Shown: positions 36,708 through 44,983 of the stretch, one piece after another
Position numbering within the stretch: the stretch's first letter is position 1
Layout of the letters: each line of letters starts with the position of its first letter
Assembly: GCA_902470695.1 (NCBI GenBank)
Contig: CABRHH010000011.1
Location: forward strand, 15,903-79,902
Source: an uncultured Collinsella sp.
GTDB lineage: Bacteria > Actinomycetota > Coriobacteriia > Coriobacteriales > Coriobacteriaceae
DNA length: 64,000 nucleotides
Direction: 5' to 3'
Notes under the pieces: model-generated
Database searches by the model: none
What the model was told of the DNA's origin: nothing
The model's input: only the letters and a program-made list of their open reading frames with translations
Translations under genes and position numbers: made by a program

Positions 36708-38219
36708 ATGGAGACCCTGAACCGCGCCACGCTGGACAAGATCGGCTACGACGGCTTTCTCATGCCCGCCGATGCGCCCGAAAAGGTCCTGCAGTTCGGC
36801 GAGGGCAACTTCCTGCGCGCCTTCGTGGACCGCTTCTTCGACCTGGCCAACGAGGCCACCGGTTGGGGTGGCCGCATCGCCATGGTGCAGCCCATCAACG
36901 GCGCGTTCGGCTTCGCCGACGGCATCAACGCGCAGGACGGACTCTACACCGTGCTCATGCGCGGTCGCGAGGACGGCCGGCAGGTCGACGAGGCACGCCT
37001 CATCTCCAGCTGCAGCCGTTGCCTGAACCCGTACCGCGCCGAGGACTTCGCCGCCATCATGCAGATCGCCGTCTCCGACGACCTGGAGATCATCGTCTCA
37101 AACACCACCGAGGCCGGCATCGCCTACGACGCGTCCTGCGCACCCACCGACGAGCCGCCGGCGTCCTTCCCAGCCAAGCTCGCCCAGGTGCTGCACGCTC
37201 GCTGGGCGGCCGGCAAGCCGGGCGTGATTGTGCTGTCTTGCGAGCTGATCGACCACAACGGCGCCGAGCTTCTGCGTATCGTGCACCAGCACGTGGCGGA
37301 CTGGGGCTGGGAGGCGGCCTTCGACGCCTGGCTGGATGAGGACTGCACCTTCTGCACCACGCTTGTGGACACCATCGTGCCGGGCCGCATCCGCGAGGCC
37401 GATGAGGCCGCGCGCGTGGCCGAGCGTCTGGGCTACAATGACCCCTTCCTGGCCGTGCGCGAGCCCTTCCAGATGTGGGGCATCCAGGGCGACGAGGCCC
37501 TGGCGGCGCGCCTGCCGTTCATCCAGGCGGGTCTGCCCGGCGTATTCGTGACCCCGGATGTGACCCCGTACAAGAAGCGCAAGGTCCGCATCCTGAATGG
37601 CGCGCACACCGGCTTTGTGCCCGGGGCGTGGCTGGCGGGCTTCGACATCGTGCGCGACTGCATGCACGACGAGGTCGTGCGCGGCTTCATGAACAAGATG
37701 CTCGACCATGAGGTCATCCCCACGCTTTCCGGTGAGTTGGACGAGGAGGACCTGCGCGCGTTCGCCGCGGCGGTGGAGAACCGCTTCGACAATCCCTTTA
37801 TCGATCATCAGCTGCTCTCCATCTGCCTGAACTCCACCGCCAAGTGGCGAGCCCGCGATCTGCCCACGCTGCTGGACTACGTCGACCAGATGGGCGAGCT
37901 GCCCGCGTGCTTGGCTACCAGCCTGGCAACCCTGATCGCGTTTTTCTCCACCGGGTTCGAGGGTCGCGAGGCCGACGGCCTGCACCTGCGTCGCGCCGAC
38001 GGCACGGTCTACGTTGCGCAGGATGATGCCTTTGTCCTCGATTTCTACGCCGCCCATGCAAACGACGCCGATGCCGACCTGGTTGCCGCCGTGCTCTCCA
38101 ACGAGCAGATGTGGGGCCAGGACCTCACGCAGGTCCCCGGTCTTCTCGGCTTTGTGACGGATGCGCTGGCGATCGTTCGCACGCAGGGTGCCGCCGCCGC
38201 GTACGCCGCAGCTCTGTAA
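36708..38219 (+). CDS. uxaB: Tagaturonate reductase (mannitol dehydrogenase family)
   Basis: This 503-residue NAD-dependent enzyme has the UxaB-type N-terminus KVLQFGEGNFLRAFVDRFFD. Later motifs are VSNTTEAGIAYD, VLSCELIDHNGAELL and RILNGAHTGFVPGAWL (the mannitol dehydrogenase-family Lys/Asn/His region). It reduces tagaturonate to altronate. The ATG directly follows the uxaC stop, with GAGGAG inside the uxaC end. A fructuronate reductase activity is the alternative, but the uxaA gene downstream favours the galacturonate branch. Confidence 0.92.
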   Translation: METLNRATLDKIGYDGFLMPADAPEKVLQFGEGNFLRAFVDRFFDLANEATGWGGRIAMVQPINGAFGFADGINAQDGLYTVLMRGREDGRQVDEARLISSCSRCLNPYRAEDFAAIMQIAVSDDLEIIVSNTTEAGIAYDASCAPTDEPPASFPAKLAQVLHARWAAGKPGVIVLSCELIDHNGAELLRIVHQHVADWGWEAAFDAWLDEDCTFCTTLVDTIVPGRIREADEAARVAERLGYNDPFLAVREPFQMWGIQGDEALAARLPFIQAGLPGVFVTPDVTPYKKRKVRILNGAHTGFVPGAWLAGFDIVRDCMHDEVVRGFMNKMLDHEVIPTLSGELDEEDLRAFAAAVENRFDNPFIDHQLLSICLNSTAKWRARDLPTLLDYVDQMGELPACLATSLATLIAFFSTGFEGREADGLHLRRADGTVYVAQDDAFVLDFYAAHANDADADLVAAVLSNEQMWGQDLTQVPGLLGFVTDALAIVRTQGAAAAYAAAL

Positions 38220-38228
38220 ACCCTATGT

Positions 38229-38262
38229 GCCGCGGGCGGGCGATGCTCGTCCGCGGCTTTTT
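38229..38262 (+). terminator. Intra-operon terminator between uxaB and uxaA
   Basis: GCCGCGGGCG (38229-38238) pairs with CGTCCGCGGC (38248-38257), with one G-U pair, followed by five T. It lies immediately before the uxaA ribosome site, so it probably reduces rather than abolishes uxaA transcription. Confidence 0.75.
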
Positions 38263-38284
38263 CTCATGATTGGAGGAGGCGCAC

Positions 38285-39769
38285 GTGAAGACTATCCAGA
38301 TCAATCCGGCCGATAACGTGATCGTGGCGCTTGAGCCCCTTGCCGCCGGCACCGTGGTCTCGGTTCCGGGCGCAGGCGACGTCACGGCGGCCGAGGACAT
38401 CCCCCAGGGCCATAAGATGGCGGTGCGTGCCATTTCCGCCGGCGAGAACGTCATCAAGTACGGTTTGCCTATCGGCCATGTAACATGCGATGTCGAGGCC
38501 GGCAGCTGGCTGCACACGCACAACGTCAAGACCAACCTCTCCGGCGAGGTCGACTATACGTATCATCCGGCGCACCCGGTCGTCGAGCCCATCGAGCCCA
38601 AGACGTTCCAGGGCTTTCGCCGCGCCGACGGTCGTGCCGCCACGCGCAACGAGCTGTGGATCATCCCCACGGTCGGCTGCGTTAACGAGGTCGCACGCGC
38701 CATGTGCGAGCAAGCGCAGGACCTGGTGGGGGACAGCCTTGAGGGCGTGTACTACTTCCCGCATCCGTTCGGATGCTCGCAGACGGGCGCCGACCATGCG
38801 CAGACCCGCAAGCTGCTCGTGGCGCTTTCTCGCCATGCAAACGCCGCCGGCGTGCTTTTCCTTTCGCTGGGGTGCGAGAACTGCACGCACGCCCAGGTGC
38901 TTGAGGAGCTGGGCGATTACGACCCGCAGCACGTGCGCTTCCTTACCTGCCAGGACGTTGAGGACGAGCTGGTAGAAGGCCATAAGATCCTGACCGAGCT
39001 GGCCGGCTACGCCAAGACGTTCGAGCGCGAGGCCATTCCGGCGAGCGAGTTGGTCATCGGCCTCAAGTGCGGCGGATCGGACGGGCTGTCCGGCATCACC
39101 GCCAACCCCGTGATCGGCCGCGTTTCCGATATCGCGGTCGCCGGCGGCGGGACCTCCGTGCTTACCGAGGTGCCCGAGATGTTTGGCGCCGAGTCCATCC
39201 TGCTTGACCGCTGCGAGGACCAGGACGTGTTCGATGCGGCCGCCGGCATGCTCAACGGCTTCAAGGACTACTTCATCAGCCACGGCGAGGTGGTGTACGA
39301 GAACCCCAGCCCCGGCAACAAGGACGGCGGCATCACCACGCTCGAGGACAAGAGCTGCGGATGCGTGCAGAAGGGCGGATCGGCGCCGATCGTGGACGTG
39401 CTGGGTTACGGCGACACGGTGCGCAAGCCCGGCCTGCAGATGCTCTGCGGCCCCGGCAATGACATGGTCTCCACCACCGCGCTCACCGCAGCGGGCTGTC
39501 ACGTGATTCTGTTCTCCACTGGTCGCGGTACGCCGTTTGGCGCCCCGGCGCCCACGCTCAAGGTCTTCACCAACGAGCGCCTGTGCCAACATAAGGCCAA
39601 CTGGATGGACTTTAACGCTGGCGTGGTCGCCACGGGCGAGCGCACCATCGATGAGGCCGCCGAGGACCTGTGGGAGCTTGTGCTGGCTACGGCCAGCGGG
39701 CAGCCCACGAGCGCCGAGCGTCGCGGGTGCCATGAGATTTCTATCTGGAAAGACGGCGTCACCCTCTAA
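38285..39769 (+). CDS. uxaA: Altronate dehydratase
   Basis: This 494-residue protein has a small N-terminal SAF-like domain (about 1-95) fused to the large dehydratase domain, the full E. coli-type layout. Motifs include GCSQTGADHAQT, LGCENCTHAQ, LKCGGSDGLSGITANP and SCGCVQKGG; the cysteines may bind the metal. It dehydrates altronate to 2-keto-3-deoxygluconate. The start is GTG at 38285, after GGAGGAGG. The KDG kinase and aldolase for the next steps are not in this window. Confidence 0.94.
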   Translation: MKTIQINPADNVIVALEPLAAGTVVSVPGAGDVTAAEDIPQGHKMAVRAISAGENVIKYGLPIGHVTCDVEAGSWLHTHNVKTNLSGEVDYTYHPAHPVVEPIEPKTFQGFRRADGRAATRNELWIIPTVGCVNEVARAMCEQAQDLVGDSLEGVYYFPHPFGCSQTGADHAQTRKLLVALSRHANAAGVLFLSLGCENCTHAQVLEELGDYDPQHVRFLTCQDVEDELVEGHKILTELAGYAKTFEREAIPASELVIGLKCGGSDGLSGITANPVIGRVSDIAVAGGGTSVLTEVPEMFGAESILLDRCEDQDVFDAAAGMLNGFKDYFISHGEVVYENPSPGNKDGGITTLEDKSCGCVQKGGSAPIVDVLGYGDTVRKPGLQMLCGPGNDMVSTTALTAAGCHVILFSTGRGTPFGAPAPTLKVFTNERLCQHKANWMDFNAGVVATGERTIDEAAEDLWELVLATASGQPTSAERRGCHEISIWKDGVTL

Positions 39770-40083
39770 GCTGTCCCAGGCACCCGACCTTGACGTTCAC
39801 TCGTCGGGCATGACCTCAAGGTCTATGCCCTCCTCGTTCTCGGCAATCTCGGGCACCTGGAACACCTTAAACCCGTACTGGGTTTTAGGCACGGCACCTC
39901 GGGCTCACTCGCCGGTCGCACCTCAGCCCTCCTACAGATTTGTTGGCGTCCGACCTTGCCGTTTACCCGCCCGTTCGGTTTACGAAGTACCTTGGGGCAA
40001 AAAACATGGTGATTACGCCAAGAGGAGGCGTTTCACATAGAAGTCGCCGGATAAGCCGGTGCAAGTCGAAAGGAGTGTGTGTC
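39770..40083. other. Intergenic region with a gene fragment
   Basis: It holds a minus-strand coding fragment (39797-39892) and, towards the right end, the leader of the following secreted-protein gene. No promoter is clear. GATTACGCCAAG near 40012 matches the cloning-vector lacZ leader only by chance-length identity. Confidence 0.4.
39797..39892 (-). pseudogene. Possible C-terminal gene fragment
   Basis: Read on the minus strand from a GTG, 31 codons encode an acidic, protein-like tail (PKTQYGFKVFQVPEIAENE ... EVMPDE) ending at 39797. A stop lies just upstream in frame. Composition looks coding, but there is no ribosome site or full-length ORF, so it may be the end of a lost gene. It is not recognised. 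Confidence 0.3.
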
Positions 40084-40749
40084 ATGTCGTGTCAGGCAAA
40101 CATTGCGAGGCGCTCTCTCATTAAGGCGCTGGGTGCGGGAGGTGCTCTCGTTGCCGCCCAAGCCGTAGCACCTGCCTCTGCAGAGGGCATGCTTCCCGTG
40201 ACCGACGAGGAAGCGGCAAACCTCAACATGCGCGACGTATTTGAGGAAGGGCTCACCGAAGCGGTTGAGATTGACGGACTAGCCTATGTGTTCTCGTATT
40301 ACGAGAATGCGAATGGTGATCGCTACGTCGATTATGCCGTGACGGATGGTTCGGATGCCCATACGGTTGTCACCAAGGCAAACAGCGGCCTGGTAGAAGT
40401 TGATGGAAAGGTCGTCGGAAAGGTAGCCCTCTTTAACGACACGTATTCCCGTGCCTGGGTTTCCTTGGGAACGGGCAGCTTTGTTATTGAGTGGTACGCG
40501 GCGATAACTGTGGCCGCGTTTGCTGGCGCAGCAGTGACAGCTCTCGGCGGTGCAATCGGCGCCAGTGCCTTTATTACCAATGTTTCAAGTGGAGTTATCA
40601 GTTCAATTATTTCAATGAGCGCGAATACCAAGGTAAGCTGGGAGCTTTTCTATGAACGTTACGACCCGTATGTGGAGTATGCATACTCCATGCGCTTCAA
40701 GTGCGCTGGGAAAAATTGGGGTCCATATTGGGTGCCTGCTTCCTTCTAA
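40084..40749 (+). CDS. Tat-signal secreted protein, bacteriocin-like
   Basis: This 221-residue protein opens with a twin-arginine type signal (ARRSLIKALGAGGALVAAQ, cut near ASA). The mature part has a beta-rich segment (VFSYYENANGDRYVDYAV, GKVVGKVALF), then a long Ala/Gly-rich hydrophobic stretch (ITVAAFAGAAVTALGGAIGA) and an aromatic C-terminus. The layout recalls geobacillin-26-like large secreted bacteriocins, but this is an impression, not a verified match. AAAGGAGTG precedes the ATG. It is followed by a small two-helix membrane protein that might confer immunity. Codon use is visibly less G+C-rich than in the uxa genes. Confidence 0.7.
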   Translation: MSCQANIARRSLIKALGAGGALVAAQAVAPASAEGMLPVTDEEAANLNMRDVFEEGLTEAVEIDGLAYVFSYYENANGDRYVDYAVTDGSDAHTVVTKANSGLVEVDGKVVGKVALFNDTYSRAWVSLGTGSFVIEWYAAITVAAFAGAAVTALGGAIGASAFITNVSSGVISSIISMSANTKVSWELFYERYDPYVEYAYSMRFKCAGKNWGPYWVPASF

Positions 40750-40874
40750 GTTGATTGCCCTTGGCTTGGCTGGATATCACGGTCGACGACAGTAATGTTC
40801 GTCAGTCGATAGGGGAGGATGGTTATGAGTGCTGAGATGCTCAAAAAAGGGGCGGGCAGTTCGAGAGGGCGTCG

Positions 40875-41078
40875 ATGTTGGTGTCCAACACCCTCGGTGT
40901 CCTGTTCTGTGCAAACGAGATCCTGTTTTTCCTTGCTCCCGACAAGGTGTTTCTCAGGTATCCCGATGGCAAGGTGGCAATGGTGTTTCATGTCATTGTC
41001 CTACTCTATCTTGTCCTTGGAGCTGTCTCGGTGGCGTATCGCGTGGCGGTGCGTTGCTTGCAGAAACGGGGCCGCTGA
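40875..41078 (+). CDS. Small two-helix membrane protein
   Basis: This is a 67-residue protein with two hydrophobic segments (TLGVLFCANEILFFLAP and VIVLLYLVLGAVSVAYRVAV) and a basic C-terminus. GAGAGGG lies just upstream of the ATG. It follows the secreted protein gene by 125 bp on the same strand; size and location suit an immunity or accessory protein. Not recognised otherwise. Overlapping longer ORFs in other frames look non-coding. Confidence 0.5.
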   Translation: MLVSNTLGVLFCANEILFFLAPDKVFLRYPDGKVAMVFHVIVLLYLVLGAVSVAYRVAVRCLQKRGR

Positions 41079-41130
41079 GGCCTGCCGCGACCGTTCACGG
41101 AGGATTTTGCGCCGTTGGCGGCAAACTATC

Positions 41131-41146
41131 AGGTGAACGTTCACCT
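41131..41146. promoter_or_regulatory. LacI-type operator 3 (polygalacturonase)
   Basis: AGGTGAACGTTCACCT is a perfect 16-bp palindrome; its right half overlaps the -35 hexamer. Confidence 0.85.
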
Positions 41147-41168
41147 AGCGACGCAAACCCGCTACACT
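41140..41168 (+). promoter_or_regulatory. Promoter of the GH28 gene
   Basis: TTCACC (41140-41145), 17 bases, TACACT (41163-41168). The -35 lies in operator 3 and the -10 abuts operator 4. The same geometry occurs before the transporter gene. Confidence 0.65.
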
Positions 41169-41184
41169 AGGTAAACGTTCACCT
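41169..41184. promoter_or_regulatory. LacI-type operator 4 (polygalacturonase)
   Basis: AGGTAAACGTTCACCT has one mismatch to a perfect palindrome. It lies directly after the -10 hexamer, with its centre 38 bp from that of operator 3. Confidence 0.82.
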
Positions 41185-41303
41185 TTCGGTATGGTGTGTG
41201 CGTCGGGCCCGCTGGGCCCCGGCAGCACCGCGCCTCGGCGGCGAACCGACAAGGACGGCAAATCCGGGCGACAAGCGGCCCGGTCGAAGTGGGGAGCGTA
41301 CCT

Positions 41304-42878
41304 ATGCAACTCAGCGTAACGTGGAAATGTGCCCGCGCGGCAGTTGTCGAGCTGGCCGACGGCGGCCTGTTCAAGACGGGCGAGCCGTGGCAGATCTTCA
41401 TCAACGACGTCCCGCGCGGCGAGACCGACCGCGTGGTGACCTACATCGACAACCTCGAGCCGCAGACGGTCTACCGCGTGCGCTTCGAGCGCGACGGCGA
41501 GGTGGCCACCACCGTGATCGTCACCGAGGACGAGACCTTCACCCTGGACGTGCGCCAGTTCGGCGCGGCGGGTGACGGCGAGCGCGACGACACCTCCGCC
41601 CTGCAGACGGCCATCATGAGTTGCCCGGCCCGCGGCCGCGTACTCATCCCGGCGGGCACCTACCTCATCTCCACGCTCTTTTTGAAAAGCGACATCTCGG
41701 TCGAGCTTGCCGACGGCGCGGTCCTCAAGGCGCGCTTCGACCGCGAGAACCTGGCCTATCTACCGGCCAACATCGAGGGCGTGCCCGGCACGGGCTACGC
41801 CGGCAGCGGCATCCTGCCCATGGGCACCTGGGAAGGCGAAAGCTGTCGCATGTTCTGCGGTGCGTTGATGGGCATGGGCGTGAAAAACACCGTGGTCTAT
41901 GGCCGCGGCGTGGTGGACGGCCAGGCGAACTTCGACGAGGACAACTGGTGGTTCGAGCCCAAGCGTATCCGCATCGCCGCCCGCCCGCGCCTGATCTTCC
42001 TGTCCGAGTGCGAGCACATGAGCTTCGCGGGCATCACGGTGCGCAACAGCCCCAGCTGGAACATCCATCCGGTGCTCTCCAGCCACCTTGGCTTCTGGTG
42101 CCTGAACATCGAGGGGCCCAAGGTCTCGCCCAACACCGACGGCCTGAACCCCGAGAGCTGCTGCAGCGTGGTCATCAAGGGCTGCCACTTCTCGGTGGGC
42201 GATGACTGCATCGCGGTGAAGAGCGGCAAGCTCTCCATGCCGCGCGCCCTGCGCCCGCCCTGCCGCGACCTGCTGATCGAGCAGTGCTACATGCACGACG
42301 GCCACGGCTCGATCGTGCTGGGCAGCGAGATCTCGGGCGGCGTGTGCGGCCTCACCGCGCGCAACTGCCTGTTCGAGCGCACCGATCGCGGCCTGCGCGT
42401 GAAGACCCGCCGCGGCCGCGGCAAGGACTCGGTGGTGGCCGGCGTCTGCTTCGAGAACATCAAGATGGACCAGGTGCTCACGCCGTTCGTGGTCAACTCG
42501 TTCTACTTCTGCGACGTGGACGGCAAAAGCGAGTACGTGCAGTGCCGCGAGCCGCTGCCGATGGACGACCGCACGCCCAAGGTCGCCTCGCTGCTGTTCA
42601 AGGATATCGAGGCGACGAACTGCCATGCCGCCGCGGCGCACATCACCGGTCTGCCGGAGAGCCGTATCGATTCGCTTGAGCTGCACCACGTCCACGTGAG
42701 CTTTGCCGAGGACGCGCAGCCGGCGAAGCCCGCCATGGCGTGCGGCGTCGAGGAGATGTGCCGTGCCGGCTTCATCGCCCAGCACGTGAGCGAGCTCGTC
42801 CTGGACGACGTCCATATCGAGGGCGCTGAGGGCGAGGAGCTCGTGCTCGAGGACGTGCGCCGCGTGGAGCGCATGTAG
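41304..42878 (+). CDS. GH28 polygalacturonase-family glycoside hydrolase
   Basis: This 524-residue beta-helix enzyme has a short N-terminal fibronectin-like segment (about 1-90), then GH28 motifs: NTDGLNP with Asp279, GDDCIAVKSG with Asp300-Asp301, and HGSIVLGSE with His334. It hydrolyses alpha-galacturonosyl bonds. No signal peptide is visible, so it probably cuts imported oligogalacturonides (exo-type) in the cytoplasm. GGGGAG precedes the ATG at 41304. It is a single-gene unit controlled by two operators. Confidence 0.92.
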   Translation: MQLSVTWKCARAAVVELADGGLFKTGEPWQIFINDVPRGETDRVVTYIDNLEPQTVYRVRFERDGEVATTVIVTEDETFTLDVRQFGAAGDGERDDTSALQTAIMSCPARGRVLIPAGTYLISTLFLKSDISVELADGAVLKARFDRENLAYLPANIEGVPGTGYAGSGILPMGTWEGESCRMFCGALMGMGVKNTVVYGRGVVDGQANFDEDNWWFEPKRIRIAARPRLIFLSECEHMSFAGITVRNSPSWNIHPVLSSHLGFWCLNIEGPKVSPNTDGLNPESCCSVVIKGCHFSVGDDCIAVKSGKLSMPRALRPPCRDLLIEQCYMHDGHGSIVLGSEISGGVCGLTARNCLFERTDRGLRVKTRRGRGKDSVVAGVCFENIKMDQVLTPFVVNSFYFCDVDGKSEYVQCREPLPMDDRTPKVASLLFKDIEATNCHAAAAHITGLPESRIDSLELHHVHVSFAEDAQPAKPAMACGVEEMCRAGFIAQHVSELVLDDVHIEGAEGEELVLEDVRRVERM

Positions 42879-43067
42879 CGCGCCTCAGGGGAGCGCACAC
42901 ACGATGCGGGCGGCCCCGCGGTGCTTCGGCGCTGCGCGGCCGCCCGCTGACGCGTACGGGGTGTGCCCGCCCCACGGCCGGGAGATGTAGAATCGCGTCT
43001 TTGGCATGCAGCGTATACACGCCGCCTGCCGTTCGCCGATGAAATTCGACCGTTTGCCGGTTAATCG

Positions 43068-43081
43068 GGTGAACGTTCACC
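43068..43081. promoter_or_regulatory. LacI-type operator 5 (GPH transporter operon)
   Basis: A perfect palindrome, GGTGAACGTTCACC, overlapping the -35 hexamer of the transporter operon. Confidence 0.85.
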
Positions 43082-43105
43082 TCACAACGGTGATTTGCCT
43101 ATACT
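43076..43105 (+). promoter_or_regulatory. Promoter of the transporter/esterase operon
   Basis: TTCACC (43076-43081), 18 bases, TATACT (43100-43105). It sits between operators 5 and 6, like the GH28 promoter. Confidence 0.68.
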
Positions 43106-43106
43106 A

Positions 43107-43120
43107 GGTAAACGTTCACC
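43107..43120. promoter_or_regulatory. LacI-type operator 6 (GPH transporter operon)
   Basis: GGTAAACGTTCACC has one mismatch. It begins two bases after the -10, with its centre 39 bp from that of operator 5. Confidence 0.82.
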
Positions 43121-43179
43121 CTCACCACGGGAGGCAACCGCTGCGGGGCCTCAAGCCCTGAAAACAGAGAGGAGCCGAG

Positions 43180-44724
43180 ATGTTCGGCAAGATAGGAAAG
43201 AAACGCAAGATCACCTTCTGGACGCGTTTGGGATTCGGCATGGGCGGCATGCTGAACTCCGGTGCGCTCACCTTCACCCATAGCTACCTGGTTATGTTCC
43301 TCTCCACGCAGGCGGGCCTGTCCTCGGCTGCGGCGGCGCTGGTGGCGTCTGCGGCGGTGTACCTGAACGCGGTGCTCACCCCGGTCATGGGCTTCATCTC
43401 CGACAACATGTACGCCACGCGCATCGGCCGCCGCTTCTGGCTGCTGGTCGCCATGCCCGTCATGATCGTCGAGCCGCTGCTGTTCACGGTGACGTCGTTC
43501 GGGCTGCCGTACTACTTCGTGCTCTACCTGCTCTACAACGTGGCCTACATGTTCGCCAGCGCGAACCTCGGCCCGCTGACGATCGAGATGACCAACGACT
43601 ACGAGGAGCGCACCTACCTCACGGGCATGAAGCACATGTTCGGCAACGTGGCAGGCTTCGTGATGGCCGCGCTCGTGGGCTTCGGCTTCGGCGTGTTCGG
43701 CGAGGAGAACTCCTTCTCCTACTTCATCATCGCCACCATCAACGCCGCCATCATGCTGTTCTCGCTCATCGTGGTGTACTGCTCCACCTGGGAGCGCCGT
43801 CCCGACGAGGTTGCCCAGGAGAAGATCCAGGGCATCGGCGAGGGCATCAAGAAGCTCGTGGTCGACGCGCTGTCGACGTTCCGCAACCGCTCCTTCCGCC
43901 GCGTGCTGTACGCGCACATGTCCATGAAGCTCGCCGCAGCCTGCTGGAGCGCCTGCCTGTCCTTCTTCATCGTGTACTCCCTGGGTATCCCGAAGTCCTA
44001 TGAGTCGGTCATGGAGATGCCCGGCAAGGTTGTTGCCATGGTGTGCATCGTGGTGTGGGTTGGCTGGATGGCCAAGAAGGGCTTCCACATTCCGTGGTAC
44101 GCCGCGACCCTCGGCGCCGCCGGCTGCATCGTTGCCTACAACATCTTCGCCGCCGGTAACATCATGGGCTGGTCCTCCCAGGCGATTGCCATGATCGCCT
44201 ACCCGATCATCTTCGCCATCTGGAAGTTCTTCTACGTCGGTTTCCAATACCTGCTCGACGTGCCCATGAACTACATCCCCGACATCGACGAGCTCATCAC
44301 GCTGCGTCGCCGCGAGGGCATCTACAGCTCCGCGCAGAAGTTCGTCGAGCAGTTCGTGTCCGCCGCGGCGCAGAGCGCCTGGGCTGTGGCCCTGGCCATC
44401 TCCGGCTTCATCACCACCACGAGCGACACGGTGGAGTCCGTCAGCCAGCCCCTGTCCGTGCCGATCTCCATCTGCGCCTACATGCTCATCGGCTGCGCCG
44501 GCTTCTTCATCCTGGCGGCCTGGCTCGGCAAGCGCCTGAACATCGACCGCGAGCAGTGCGACATCCTGTGCGCCGAGATCCGCCGCGTGCGCGAAGGTGG
44601 CAAGATGGCCGACGTGAAGCCCGAGGTCAAGGCGCTGTGCGAGGACCTGTCCGGCTTCAAGTACGAGCAGTGCTTCGGCCATAACAACGTTGGCTACAGC
44701 GGCAGTCGCGTAACCCCGCTGTAA
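43180..44724 (+). CDS. GPH-family (MFS) glycoside-uronide transporter
   Basis: This 514-residue carrier has about twelve hydrophobic segments. The GPH:cation symporter hallmarks are FWTRLGFGMGGMLNS in helix 1 and GFISDNMYATRIGRRFW in the loop between helices 2 and 3. GAGAGGAGC precedes the ATG. As first gene of an operon with pectin esterases and GH105, it probably imports oligogalacturonides or unsaturated rhamnogalacturonan pieces with a cation. A hydrophilic C-terminal tail of about 60 residues follows the last helix. Confidence 0.88.
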   Translation: MFGKIGKKRKITFWTRLGFGMGGMLNSGALTFTHSYLVMFLSTQAGLSSAAAALVASAAVYLNAVLTPVMGFISDNMYATRIGRRFWLLVAMPVMIVEPLLFTVTSFGLPYYFVLYLLYNVAYMFASANLGPLTIEMTNDYEERTYLTGMKHMFGNVAGFVMAALVGFGFGVFGEENSFSYFIIATINAAIMLFSLIVVYCSTWERRPDEVAQEKIQGIGEGIKKLVVDALSTFRNRSFRRVLYAHMSMKLAAACWSACLSFFIVYSLGIPKSYESVMEMPGKVVAMVCIVVWVGWMAKKGFHIPWYAATLGAAGCIVAYNIFAAGNIMGWSSQAIAMIAYPIIFAIWKFFYVGFQYLLDVPMNYIPDIDELITLRRREGIYSSAQKFVEQFVSAAAQSAWAVALAISGFITTTSDTVESVSQPLSVPISICAYMLIGCAGFFILAAWLGKRLNIDREQCDILCAEIRRVREGGKMADVKPEVKALCEDLSGFKYEQCFGHNNVGYSGSRVTPL

Positions 44725-44983
44725 GGACGAACGCGTGAGATGCAGCGCGCTCGCTCGGCCCCGGCAGGTGGCCGGCGGGCGCGCTGTTTTCGTATGGGGC
44801 GGATGTGCCGGCGGGCGATGGGGCCGTGCCGGGTGCAGCGGCGGATGGATACAAGCGCGCTGTCTGTGCGTAGGTGCGGACGGCACAGGGCACGGAGGCC
44901 GCCAGGCGTTCGGATGCCGCCCAGGGCGCGAATGTGACGGCCGCGCCGGAGCGGTCGGGCGCTGCGCAGATAAGGAGCAGATG

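Larger units (their letters stand above)
42879..43179. other. Transporter promoter region
   Basis: A 10-bp hairpin, GCGGGCGGCC (42906-42915) with GGCCGCCCGC (42938-42947), without a T tail, may end the GH28 transcript. From 43028 on lie a degenerate operator-like element and the two operators flanking the transporter promoter. Confidence 0.5.

Noticed and set aside
40005..40022. Cloning-vector-like stretch GATTACGCCAAG
   Set aside because: Only 12 identical bases to a lacZ leader; flanks do not match, so chance identity.
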